Part shown: one piece after another, positions 1 through 6,258 of the stretch
Position numbering within the stretch: position 1 is the first letter of the stretch
Layout: each line of letters begins with the position of its first letter
Assembly: GCA_023430245.1 (NCBI GenBank)
Contig: JAEZBA010000435.1
Location: 1-7,035 of the forward strand
Source: Pseudomonadota bacterium
GTDB taxonomy: Bacteria; Pseudomonadota; Alphaproteobacteria; Rhizobiales; Xanthobacteraceae
DNA: 7,035 bases
Reading direction: 5' to 3'
Position numbers and translations under genes: made by a program
Notes under the pieces: model-generated
The model's input: the letters and a program-made list of their open reading frames with translations, nothing else
What the model was told of the DNA's origin: nothing
Databases searched by the model: none

Positions 1-343
1 GATTTATCATAACAGATAACTGAGCTTTTTAGGGGCGCTTATGTTTCACGGTTTGGCGAGTAACCTTTTCAACCGGTGAACAAAAAATCATGTTGGTTGG
101 TTCCACGTCCTGCGCGCTTCGGGCTCGCCGAAGAGAGCAACAGGACGTTACCCCTTGCGCATCGCCATGAGCCGCTGACGATCGGTTACGAGCAAGACAC
201 GCACGTAACGCTCGCAATCGACGTCGGCCGCGAGGATTCGCATTTCTACGAGCATGAATTGCAAGAGCGCATCGCACTGAAAGGATTTTTTTCACATGAA
301 ATGCAGGCATCGAGCCTTTGTATTTCAATGATTTCTTCGACCG
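1..343. other. Non-coding stretch, no convincing gene
   Basis: This segment lies downstream of ccdA at the left edge of the window. It is clearly more AT-rich than the rest; the first 60 bases are only about 40% GC. The open frames crossing it (+ strand from a GTG at 76, - strand ending at 29) have no recognisable domain, and their composition is unlike the neighbouring genes. The only frame with GC-rich codon character is a 35-codon frame on the minus strand, 255 down to 148 (MLVEMRILAADVDCERY...), which has no clear ribosome-binding site. A short inverted repeat (TTATC 4-8 / GATAA 15-19) and a T-run at 287-293 are present, but no stem precedes the T-run, so no terminator is called. I see no tRNA or rRNA. 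It could be an intergenic region or a decayed gene. Confidence 0.5.
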
Positions 344-1075
344 TCAGCCGATCCGGCCGAGCGCGGGAAATGTCTCCAGCAGCCAGAAACTCATCGTTGT
401 GATGCCTCCGGTGAGAAACATAATCCCCGTGAGCACCAGCAATCCGCCCATCGCCATCTCGACCTTCTGCATGTGCGAGCGAAACCGCGACAGGAACGCC
501 GCGAACGGTTCCGCCGCGAAGGCCGCCAGCACGAACGGGATGCCCAGTCCGAGCGAATAGATCGCCAACAAGCCGGCGCCTTTTGCAACCGTCCCTTCCG
601 ACGCCGCCACTGCGAGAATCGCGGCGAGGATCGGCCCGATGCACGGCGTCCAGCCGAAGGCGAAAGCCAGCCCCATCACGTAGGCGCCCCACAGCCCGAT
701 CGGCTTCGCCATGCCGAGCCGCTTCTCCCGGAGCAGGAAGCTGATCCGCGTGAGGCCGAGGAAATGCAGGCCCATGATGATGATCGCGATCCCGGCAATG
801 GTCGCGAGCACATCGGAATAAGCCCGCAGCAAGCTCCCGATCAGGGTCGCGCTGGCGCCGAGTGCGATGAAAACGGTGGAGAAGCCGGCAACGAACAGGC
901 ACGCGGCCAAAACCGTTTCGCGCCGCACCCGCGGTTCTGGCTCGGCATCGGCGAGGCGTTCCAGCGAGGTGCCGGCGAGATACACGAGATAAGGGGGAAC
1001 CAGCGGCAGCACGCAGGGCGAGAGAAAGCTGATCAGGCCCGCGAACAGGGCCGCGAAGATGGAAACGTCCGGCAT
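344..1075 (-). CDS. ccdA: Cytochrome c biogenesis / thiol-disulfide transporter, CcdA (short DsbD-type)
   Basis: This 243-residue integral membrane protein belongs to the CcdA/DsbD-beta family. That family carries reducing equivalents from cytoplasmic thioredoxin across the inner membrane to periplasmic thiol proteins, for example for cytochrome c maturation. The sequence shows the two family cysteine motifs: Cys21 in LSPCVLPLVPPYL within the first membrane segment and Cys145 in GWTPCIGPIL in the fourth. About six hydrophobic segments are visible (roughly 5-30, 53-77, 84-105, 128-152, 163-185, 207-233), the normal size and topology for stand-alone CcdA. The ATG at 1075 starts MPDVSIFAALFAGLISFLSPC, a typical CcdA N-terminus; the Shine-Dalgarno is weak (GAGAG just upstream). 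The same frame stays open far upstream across the opposite strand of the peptidase gene, but that extension is not membrane-like and looks like a GC-rich shadow. No cytochrome c maturation gene or thioredoxin partner lies next to it here, so its partner cannot be read from context. Confidence 0.93.
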   Translation of the reverse strand: MPDVSIFAALFAGLISFLSPCVLPLVPPYLVYLAGTSLERLADAEPEPRVRRETVLAACLFVAGFSTVFIALGASATLIGSLLRAYSDVLATIAGIAIIIMGLHFLGLTRISFLLREKRLGMAKPIGLWGAYVMGLAFAFGWTPCIGPILAAILAVAASEGTVAKGAGLLAIYSLGLGIPFVLAAFAAEPFAAFLSRFRSHMQKVEMAMGGLLVLTGIMFLTGGITTMSFWLLETFPALGRIG

Positions 1076-1191
1076 GGCGCTCTCATGCCCGCCACGCCGC
1101 AGCGGCGCAAGCGGGATGGGCCCCGCTCGCCATGATGTGACCGGCGAATGGATTTTGCCGGCTTTGCGGCTAGAGTCGCGTCTGTCTCCGC

Positions 1192-1252
1192 TCATTGCCG
1201 CGAAGGCGGGAATCAGGCGCTCTGGCGCTGGGTTCCGCGTTCGCGGGGACGA
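1192..1252. repeat. Palindromic intergenic repeat (rhizobial REP-like element)
   Basis: The left arm (1192-1214, TCATTGCCGCGAAGGCGGGA...) and right arm (1231-1252, GGTTCCGCGTTCGCGGGGAC...) are imperfect inverted complements of about 22 bases. They enclose a small inner GCGC/GCGC pair (1217-1220, 1225-1228), so the unit can fold into one long stem-loop. I recognise the type from intergenic repeats of Bradyrhizobium and relatives, which when translated give strings such as CREGGN and PRSRGRAD. It sits in the spacer between divergent ccdA and the peptidase gene and contains no stop in the peptidase frame, so it can be mis-annotated as coding. Copy number cannot be judged from one window. Confidence 0.7.
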
Positions 1253-1276
1253 GCGGATAGCTTCGGGAATGCACCT

Positions 1277-2263
1277 TTGCGCAACCTCATCACCGATGTC
1301 GCCGGACTGAAGGTCGGTCACGCCGACGACGCCACCCTCGGGTCTGGCTCCACCGCGATCGTGTTCGACGAACCGGCGGTGGCCTCGGTCGACATTCGCG
1401 GCGGCGGGCCGGGCTCGCGCGAAACCGAATTGCTGGCAGCGCATTCCACGGTCGAACGCGTCGACGCAATCGCGCTCTCCGGCGGCTCGGCCTTTGGGCT
1501 GGACGCAACCTCCGGGATCCAGGGCTGGCTTCACGAACAGGGCCGCGGCTTTGCCATTGGCTCCGCCCGGGTGCCGATCGTGCCGGGTGCGATCATTTTC
1601 GACCTGCTGGCCGGCGGCGACAAGCAATGGGGCCGCTTCTCGCCCTATCGCGAACTCGGATATCGGGCGGCGTCCACAGCAGCCGCCGATTTCGCACTCG
1701 GCAGCGCCGGCGGCGGCCTTGGCGCCACCACCGCAACCCTGAAGGGCGGCATCGGCTCCGCCTCCGCCATGACGCCGGATGGGGTGACTGTCGGCGCGCT
1801 GGTCGTGGTCAATGCGGTCGGCAACGTCACCATCGGCGACGGCCCGCATTTCTGGGCGGCGCCGTTCGAGCAAAACGACGAATTCGGTGGCCGCGGCTGG
1901 CCGAAAGCCTTTGGGCCGGATGCACTGGCCGTTCGCACCAAGGGCGGCCCGCGCGAAGCCACCACCATCGCGCTGGTTGCGACCGACGCCATCCTCAGCA
2001 AGGCGCAATGCCATCGCCTCGCGGTGATGGCGCAGACCGGTTGCGCGCGCGCGATCTATCCGGTGCATACGCCGCTTGATGGCGACATCGTGTTCGCGGC
2101 AGCGACCGGAAAGAAGCCCCTGCCCGATCCACTCTTCGCCCTCACCGCGCTGGGCGCCCTCGCCGCCAATGTGCTGGCGCGCGCGATCGCCCGCGGCGTC
2201 TATGAGGCGACGGCTTTGCCGTTCGACGGCGCGGTGCCGGCGTGGCGCGACAAGTTCGCGTAA
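1277..2263 (+). CDS. P1-family (S58, DmpA/NylC-like) self-processing aminopeptidase
   Basis: This is a peptidase-family S58 / DmpA-type N-terminal nucleophile hydrolase. Known members cleave themselves into alpha and beta chains and then act as aminopeptidases or amidases; the substrate here is unknown. Visible family blocks are the N-terminal ITDVAGLKVGHADD, RGGGPGSRETELL, LSGGSAFGLDA, GGGLGATTATLKGGIGSAS, VGALVVVNAVGNV and TTIALVATDAILSKAQ. By family analogy the nucleophile is the first Thr of TTIALVATDA (codon 1961-1963; residue 229 with this start), with self-cleavage before it after an Ala. Length is 328 residues from TTG 1277 (MRNLITDVAG...), the usual P1-peptidase beginning. An ATG at 1148 in the same frame would add 43 residues, but these translate the palindromic repeat at 1192-1252 and are probably not protein. 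A weak GGGA lies about 9 bases ahead of the TTG. There is no signal peptide, so it is likely cytoplasmic. The family call is firm; the exact start is less so. Confidence 0.88.
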   Translation: MRNLITDVAGLKVGHADDATLGSGSTAIVFDEPAVASVDIRGGGPGSRETELLAAHSTVERVDAIALSGGSAFGLDATSGIQGWLHEQGRGFAIGSARVPIVPGAIIFDLLAGGDKQWGRFSPYRELGYRAASTAAADFALGSAGGGLGATTATLKGGIGSASAMTPDGVTVGALVVVNAVGNVTIGDGPHFWAAPFEQNDEFGGRGWPKAFGPDALAVRTKGGPREATTIALVATDAILSKAQCHRLAVMAQTGCARAIYPVHTPLDGDIVFAAATGKKPLPDPLFALTALGALAANVLARAIARGVYEATALPFDGAVPAWRDKFA

Positions 2264-2336
2264 AATCCGACAGGTAAACCATCCCGGCAATACGATTGAA
2301 CCGCCATCTTTCGCTGTCGTTATTTACGGAGCAATA

Positions 2337-2359
2337 ATGATTGCAGGGAACGCAATCAT
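2337..2359 (+). promoter_or_regulatory. Hairpin spanning two alternative start codons of the KTSC gene
   Basis: A perfect 8-base inverted repeat, ATGATTGC (2337-2344) and GCAATCAT (2352-2359), flanks a 7-base loop, AGGGAAC. The left arm begins with the candidate ATG at 2337. The loop holds a purine-rich AGGGA that could serve as Shine-Dalgarno for the second ATG, at 2358. In mRNA this would place one start in a stem and the second ribosome site in the loop. A regulatory role is inference. Confidence 0.35.
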
Positions 2360-2630
2360 GTCGGCGAACGTACGACGATTTCCGCCAGGAGTCCTGCACG
2401 GCCAACAATCCGGCCTCGCCGGCATCAGCGACGCCGTGTATCTGCCCGACCGGCGCGAATTGCAGATCACCTTCAAATCAGGCCGCGCCTTCGCCTATGG
2501 CGAGGTGCCTCAATCGATGTATGACGCATTCCGCGCCTCGCCCTCGAAGGGCGCGTTCTTCAACATCGCCATCCGCGGCCGCTTCCAGTTTCGCGAATTG
2601 ACTCCACCCAAGCGACCGACGCGGCATTGA
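2337..2630 (+). CDS. KTSC domain-containing small protein
   Basis: This 97-residue soluble protein consists almost entirely of a KTSC domain, a small fold named from the C-terminus of some lysyl-tRNA synthetases and common as a stand-alone bacterial protein of unknown function. The domain runs from about residue 24 to 88: SGLAGISDAVYLPDRRELQITFKSG, then FAYGEVPQSMYDAF, then the characteristic SPSKGAFFNIAIRGRFQFREL, matching the family pattern VP...Y..f..a.SkG.fFN..IRg.y...L. The basic tail PPKRPTRH follows. ATG 2337 has a good GGAG at 2328-2331 with 5-base spacing. ATG 2358 (MSANVRRF) is an alternative with AGGGA upstream. The gene follows the peptidase by 73 bp and faces the oxidoreductase gene, whose stop is 30 bp away. 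No terminator is visible between the two convergent genes. A weak promoter-like TTGAAC at 2296 with an AT-rich patch near 2320 could allow independent transcription. Confidence 0.85.
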   Translation: MIAGNAIMSANVRRFPPGVLHGQQSGLAGISDAVYLPDRRELQITFKSGRAFAYGEVPQSMYDAFRASPSKGAFFNIAIRGRFQFRELTPPKRPTRH

Positions 2631-2660
2631 ACACACGACGTCGAACGAAAACGGCGACAC

Positions 2661-3908
2661 TCAGGATGCAAACCGCGCGGCGCTATACGGCGCCGGATCG
2701 GTGAACGGCACTTCGCCGGTGATCATCTCGGCAATCAGCCGTCCGCTGACCGGCCCCAGCGTCAGTCCCCAATGCGCATGCCCGTAATCGAGCCACAAAC
2801 CGGATTGTCCGGGCGCGGGTCCGATCACCGGTTTTGAATCCGGGAAGCATGGCCGCCGCCCCATCCACGGCTCGGCCTCCAGCGGCTTGCCGAGCGGAAA
2901 CAGCGCCCGCGCCTTCGGCAGCACGCGATCGAACTGCACCGGAGTCGGCTTGGCGTTGCGGTGTGCGAATTCCGCACCTGTCGTCAGCCGCAAACCCTGT
3001 TCCATCGGCACCACGGCATAGCCGACCTCGGCATCGAGCACCGGACGGTTCAGGCCCTTGTTGCCCTCGGCGCCGAAATGCAGGTGATAGCCGCGCTTCA
3101 CCTCCAGCGGCAGGTGGATGTTCATGGGTTCGAGCACGTCCTGGGCCCAGGGACCGAGCGCAACGACCGCGGTCGATGCATCGACCGGCCCTTCCGAGGT
3201 ATCGACCCGCCAGCGCCCGTCGGAGCGATGCAATGTGCGCGCATCGCCGGTCAGCGAGACCCCGCCGAGCGACTTGAAGAGTTCGGCATAGGAGCGGGTG
3301 ACGGCCAGCGGATTGCTCACGCTCGCCGCCTGCGGCCAGAAAATGCTGCGTTCGAAGACCGGCGACAGCCCGGGCTCGAGCGCCAGCGAACCGTTCACGT
3401 CGAGCGGCTCGAAGGCCAAGCCTGCGGCGGCGATTGCATCGAGGTCGGGCTTCGCAGCGTCGAAGGCGCGCGTGGTGCGGTAGACCTTCAGCCAGCCATT
3501 GGTACGCAGATAGCGTTCGGAGCCCGCTTCCCGCATCAGCCGCTCATGCTCGGCGATCGAGGCCGCGAACAGGGGACGCATGGTCTGCGCGAAATCGAGC
3601 ATCGCCTCGGCGGTCGAATGACGCAGATAGGCGAACAGCCACGGCGCCAGCTTCGGCAGATAGGACAGATGGTAATTCGCCTCCGGCGCCTGCTTGAACG
3701 CGATCTTCAACAGCGCGGAGATTGTGGTCGGAAACGGATACGGGAAATAGGTGTTGCCCTCGATAATCCCCGCATTGCCGTAGGAGGTCTCCTCGCCCGG
3801 CGCACGCCTGTCGACCAGCGCAACGGACAGCCCGCGCTTGGCAAGATGCACGGCGGCGGACACGCCGACCATGCCGGCGCCAAGAACGATTGCATCGGTA
3901 CGCGCCAT
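2661..3908 (-). CDS. FAD-dependent oxidoreductase, D-amino acid dehydrogenase (DadA)-like
   Basis: This 415-residue protein belongs to the DAO/DadA flavoprotein superfamily. It would oxidise an amine, most likely the alpha-carbon of a D-amino acid or related substrate, and pass electrons to the membrane quinone pool. The N-terminal Rossmann motif is clear: IVLGAGMVGVSAAVHLAKRG (GxGxxG at residues 10-15) with an acidic residue ending the second strand (Asp33). SYGNAGII (42-49) resembles the SxxNAG segment after the FAD site in DadA. The middle (about 80-340) is the substrate-binding region. RRPCFPDSKPVIGPAP (351-366) and GHAHWGLTLGP (376-386) are the conserved C-terminal FAD-contact motifs. 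Length is slightly below E. coli DadA (about 430). ATG 3908 has GGGGAC a few bases upstream. It is divergent from the symporter gene over a short spacer. No alanine racemase or regulator gene is adjacent, so the substrate is uncertain and no dadA symbol is given. Confidence 0.88.
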   Translation of the reverse strand: MARTDAIVLGAGMVGVSAAVHLAKRGLSVALVDRRAPGEETSYGNAGIIEGNTYFPYPFPTTISALLKIAFKQAPEANYHLSYLPKLAPWLFAYLRHSTAEAMLDFAQTMRPLFAASIAEHERLMREAGSERYLRTNGWLKVYRTTRAFDAAKPDLDAIAAAGLAFEPLDVNGSLALEPGLSPVFERSIFWPQAASVSNPLAVTRSYAELFKSLGGVSLTGDARTLHRSDGRWRVDTSEGPVDASTAVVALGPWAQDVLEPMNIHLPLEVKRGYHLHFGAEGNKGLNRPVLDAEVGYAVVPMEQGLRLTTGAEFAHRNAKPTPVQFDRVLPKARALFPLGKPLEAEPWMGRRPCFPDSKPVIGPAPGQSGLWLDYGHAHWGLTLGPVSGRLIAEMITGEVPFTDPAPYSAARFAS

Positions 3909-4004
3909 GATGTCCCCAACTGAATGGCCCTATCGGCCCCGCGATTCGCGGGATGAATGTCACAGATATATGGATTACGCGACAGCCGTGCAGTATCACG
4001 CGGC

Positions 4005-4958
4005 ATGCCCATTTTTGACGCAGTTGCTGCGCCGCTGGCATGGCTCGGGCGGCAAGGCACCCGCGCCGTGGCGGCAGTGATCATCATCGGCGTGACCGTG
4101 CCGCCGCTGGGCGTGCTGAAACCGCTGCTGCCCGCGTCGGTATTCCTGCTGCTGGTGCTGACATTCCTGCGAGTCGACCCGGACGCGATCCGGGCGCGGC
4201 TGGCGCGGCCTGGCCTCGTCATCGGCGCCAGCCTGTGGGTCATGCTAGCGCAGCCGGTGCTGCTGATCGGACTTTACTGGCTGGCCGGGTTCAAGGCCTA
4301 TTCGCCGGAACTGTTCGTGGCGCTGCTGTTGCAGGCGGTCAGCATTCCGATGATGTCCTCGCCGGCCATCGCCGCAATCATGGGGCTGGACGCGGCGCTG
4401 GTGCTGTCGGCGCTGGCCGGCTGCACGATCCTGATCCCGCTCAGCGCGCCCCTGTTCGTGCGCGCCTTCGCGGACGGCGCCGTCAGCCTGTCGCCGGCGG
4501 GGCTGGGACTGACACTGTTCGCAATGCTGGCCGGCGCAGCGCTGATCGCCACGATTGTCCGCCGCCTGACCGGTACCGAGGCCATCGTCCGGAGACGCGC
4601 AGAGCTCGACGGCATGAGCGTGCTGCTGCTGCTCGTCTTCTGCTGCGCGCTGATGCACGACGTCGCGGCGCGGAGCTATGCCGACCCGGTGCTGGCGATC
4701 GGCCTGGTCGCCCTCGCCTTCGGGGTCGGTATCGCGATGCTGGTCCTGACCGTGCTGGTCTTCTTGGCCGCCGGATGGCGTGACGCCTTCGCGCTTGGGC
4801 TGATGACGTCGCAGCGCAATACCGGGCTGATGCTGGCCGCGGCCGGCAGTGTCCTGCCGGATCTGGTCTGGTTCTATTTCGCGATGGCGCAGTTCCCGAT
4901 CTATTTCGCCCCCTACCTGCTCGGCCCGGTGGCGCGACGAATCAACAGCACGGTTTGA
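4005..4958 (+). CDS. Bile acid:sodium symporter (BASS)-like membrane protein
   Basis: This very hydrophobic protein of 317 residues has about nine or ten predicted membrane segments, resembling the BASS family of Na+-coupled transporters for organic anions and related metabolites. Two segments recall the paired discontinuous helices of the fold: SSPAIAAIMGLDAALVLS (residues 118-135) and GLMTSQRNTGLMLAA (265-279), the latter like the GMQNSGL motif of classical members. It has no signal peptide. ATG 4005 starts MPIFDAVAAPLAWLG. The same frame has an upstream ATG at 3957 adding 16 polar residues, and an AT-rich patch TATATGGAT (3965-3973) that could be a promoter -10 lies inside that extension, so I prefer 4005. 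Neither start has a strong Shine-Dalgarno. rpe starts 41 bp downstream. Substrate is unknown; sequence conservation with classical BASS motifs is only partial, so a divergent subfamily is likely. Confidence 0.75.
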   Translation: MPIFDAVAAPLAWLGRQGTRAVAAVIIIGVTVPPLGVLKPLLPASVFLLLVLTFLRVDPDAIRARLARPGLVIGASLWVMLAQPVLLIGLYWLAGFKAYSPELFVALLLQAVSIPMMSSPAIAAIMGLDAALVLSALAGCTILIPLSAPLFVRAFADGAVSLSPAGLGLTLFAMLAGAALIATIVRRLTGTEAIVRRRAELDGMSVLLLLVFCCALMHDVAARSYADPVLAIGLVALAFGVGIAMLVLTVLVFLAAGWRDAFALGLMTSQRNTGLMLAAAGSVLPDLVWFYFAMAQFPIYFAPYLLGPVARRINSTV

Positions 4959-4968
4959 GCTTCATTGC

Positions 4969-4987
4969 CCGCCCCGAAGCGGGGTGG
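4969..4987 (+). other. Hairpin between the symporter and rpe genes
   Basis: CCGCCCCG (4969-4976), loop AAG, and CGGGGTGG (4980-4987) can form an 8-pair stem with one G-T wobble. It lies between the symporter stop (4958) and the rpe start (5000) and is not followed by a T-run, so it is not a standard terminator. It could be an attenuator or an mRNA-stability element, or simply chance in GC-rich DNA. Confidence 0.35.
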
Positions 4988-4999
4988 TAGGCAGTCCGG

Positions 5000-5683
5000 A
5001 TGACCCGCCCGCTCCTGATTGCACCCTCGATCCTCGCCTCCGACTTTGCAAAGCTCGGAGAGGAAGTGCGCGCGGTCGACGAGGCCGGCGCTGACTGGAT
5101 CCATCTCGACGTGATGGACGGACATTTCGTGCCGAACATCACCTTCGGCCCGGATGCGATCAAGGCGATGCGGCCGCATTCGAAGAAGATCTTCGACGTG
5201 CATCTGATGATCGCGCCCGCCGACCCGCATCTCGAGGCGTTCGCTAAGGCCGGCTCCGACATCATCACCGTGCATGTGGAAGCGGGCCCTCACCTGCACC
5301 GCTCGCTGCAGACCATTCGCGCGCTCGGCAAGAAAGCCGGCGTCACCATGAATCCCGGCACCCATGAGAGCAGCATCGAGCATGTCCTCGACCTGGTCGA
5401 CCTGGTGCTGGTGATGTCGGTCAATCCGGGATTCGGCGGCCAGGCGTTCATTCCGGCTGCGATCGAGAAGATCGCCCGTATCAAGGCGATGATCGGCGGC
5501 CGGCCGATCGATATCGAAGTCGATGGCGGGATCACGCCGGACAACGCCGCCGCGGTGACCGCCGCGGGCGCCAATGTCCTGGTTGCAGGCTCGGCGGTCT
5601 TCAAGGGCGGCGCGCCGGCCTATCGCAGCAATATCGCGGCCATTCGCCACGCCGGCGCACTGGCGCGCGGCGAAGCGGCGTGA
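5000..5683 (+). CDS. rpe: Ribulose-phosphate 3-epimerase
   Basis: This enzyme interconverts D-ribulose 5-phosphate and D-xylulose 5-phosphate in the pentose phosphate pathway (and the Calvin cycle where present), in the cytoplasm. The 227-residue TIM-barrel is full length and all signature blocks are present: IAPSILASDF (7-16), HLDVMDGHFVPN (35-46), DVHLMI (66-71), MSVNPGFGGQ (139-148), EVDGGI (173-178) and AGSAVF (196-201). The metal ligands His35, Asp37, His68 and Asp175 are all in place, and Asp37 and Asp175 are the acid-base pair. The ATG at 5000 gives MTRPLLIAPSILASDF, the expected N-terminus; the upstream ribosome site is weak (GGTAGG around 4986-4991). Its stop overlaps the GTG of the next gene, suggesting translational coupling. 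No Calvin-cycle genes are nearby, so the housekeeping role is the simplest reading. Confidence 0.98.
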   Translation: MTRPLLIAPSILASDFAKLGEEVRAVDEAGADWIHLDVMDGHFVPNITFGPDAIKAMRPHSKKIFDVHLMIAPADPHLEAFAKAGSDIITVHVEAGPHLHRSLQTIRALGKKAGVTMNPGTHESSIEHVLDLVDLVLVMSVNPGFGGQAFIPAAIEKIARIKAMIGGRPIDIEVDGGITPDNAAAVTAAGANVLVAGSAVFKGGAPAYRSNIAAIRHAGALARGEAA

Positions 5684-6201
5684 TTGCACCGGCCCATGCG
5701 CTGACGCTGCTTTCCGGCAAGCTCGAGCCCGGCGAGCGCGTCCTGTATGCGGTGCGGCCGGATATCTGGGTCACGCTCCGCAACAAGATGTTCCTGTGGT
5801 GGATCGGTGTGCCGTGGTGCATCGGCGTGCTCGGACTTTACTTTGCCGGCCGCGCCTCGCCGGTGATCGCCCTTCCTCTGGCCATGGTCGGCATTGCCAT
5901 GCTGGCCGGCCCGATCATCATGGCGATCGACACGCAATACACCGTCTATGCCATCACCGACCGACGCGCCCTGATCGTGCGCAACGGGCTTCGGCCAGAT
6001 GTCGTCAGCTGCCGGTTCGAGCGCATGGATGCCACGCCCGAAATCATGACGGCGGGTGGCCGGGGCGGCCATCTCTATTTCGCCTCCGGCATGTCCACGA
6101 AAATGCGGGACGTCGACTATACCGGCAAGCTTGCCTTTCGCGATCTCGCCGATGTGCAGGCCGCGGCGCGGCGGCTGGAAGCCGCACGGAAGGGAGGGTG
6201 A
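5680..6201 (+). CDS. PH-like-domain membrane protein (YdbS/bPH-type), function unknown
   Basis: This 173-residue protein opens with a short cytoplasmic part (LSGKLEPGERVLYAVRPD). Two adjacent membrane segments follow (about 37-57, MFLWWIGVPWCIGVLGLYFAG, and 61-83). A C-terminal globular region begins with YTVYAITDRRALIVRNG (87-103), the hallmark of bacterial PH-like domains (Y.lTdrRliir.G). The remaining strands (VVSCRFERMDATPEI, GHLYFASG, LAFRDLADVQAAARRLEAA) match a PH barrel ending in a helix. It starts at GTG 5680, which shares four bases (GTGA) with the rpe stop, so it is probably translated by coupling to rpe; no in-frame ATG lies close downstream. The domain is usually a membrane-associated scaffold rather than an enzyme, and I know of no defined role beside rpe. 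Architecture is well supported; function is unknown. Confidence 0.83.
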   Translation: MIAPAHALTLLSGKLEPGERVLYAVRPDIWVTLRNKMFLWWIGVPWCIGVLGLYFAGRASPVIALPLAMVGIAMLAGPIIMAIDTQYTVYAITDRRALIVRNGLRPDVVSCRFERMDATPEIMTAGGRGGHLYFASGMSTKMRDVDYTGKLAFRDLADVQAAARRLEAARKGG

Positions 6202-6258
6202 CGCCGATCGGGCAGACCCTGTACCGAGTTTACGCCACGACTTATCTGGGAATACGAA

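Noticed and set aside
280..300. T-run at 287-293 as an intrinsic terminator.
   Set aside because: No stem-loop precedes it on the plus strand, and on the minus strand the A-run is in the wrong orientation to serve ccdA.
76..402. Plus-strand 108-codon frame starting at GTG 76.
   Set aside because: No recognisable family, no Shine-Dalgarno, and its end runs antisense into the conserved C-terminus of ccdA.
1076..2290. The minus-strand frame of ccdA stays open upstream to 2290, suggesting a 648-residue fusion protein.
   Set aside because: The added 405 residues lie exactly antisense to the conserved S58 peptidase, are Arg/Gly/Ala-rich without any domain, and the CcdA N-terminus MPDVSIFAALFAG at 1075 is already normal.
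2076..2336. The KTSC frame is open back to 2076, overlapping the peptidase gene, for a 184-residue protein.
   Set aside because: The added part is a serine/arginine/proline-rich shadow of the peptidase coding strand. ATG 2337 has a good Shine-Dalgarno and gives a normal KTSC length.
2961..3923. Long plus-strand frame of 320 codons opposite the oxidoreductase.
   Set aside because: It is the antisense shadow of a clearly conserved flavoprotein; composition is His/Arg/Gln-rich and no domain is visible.
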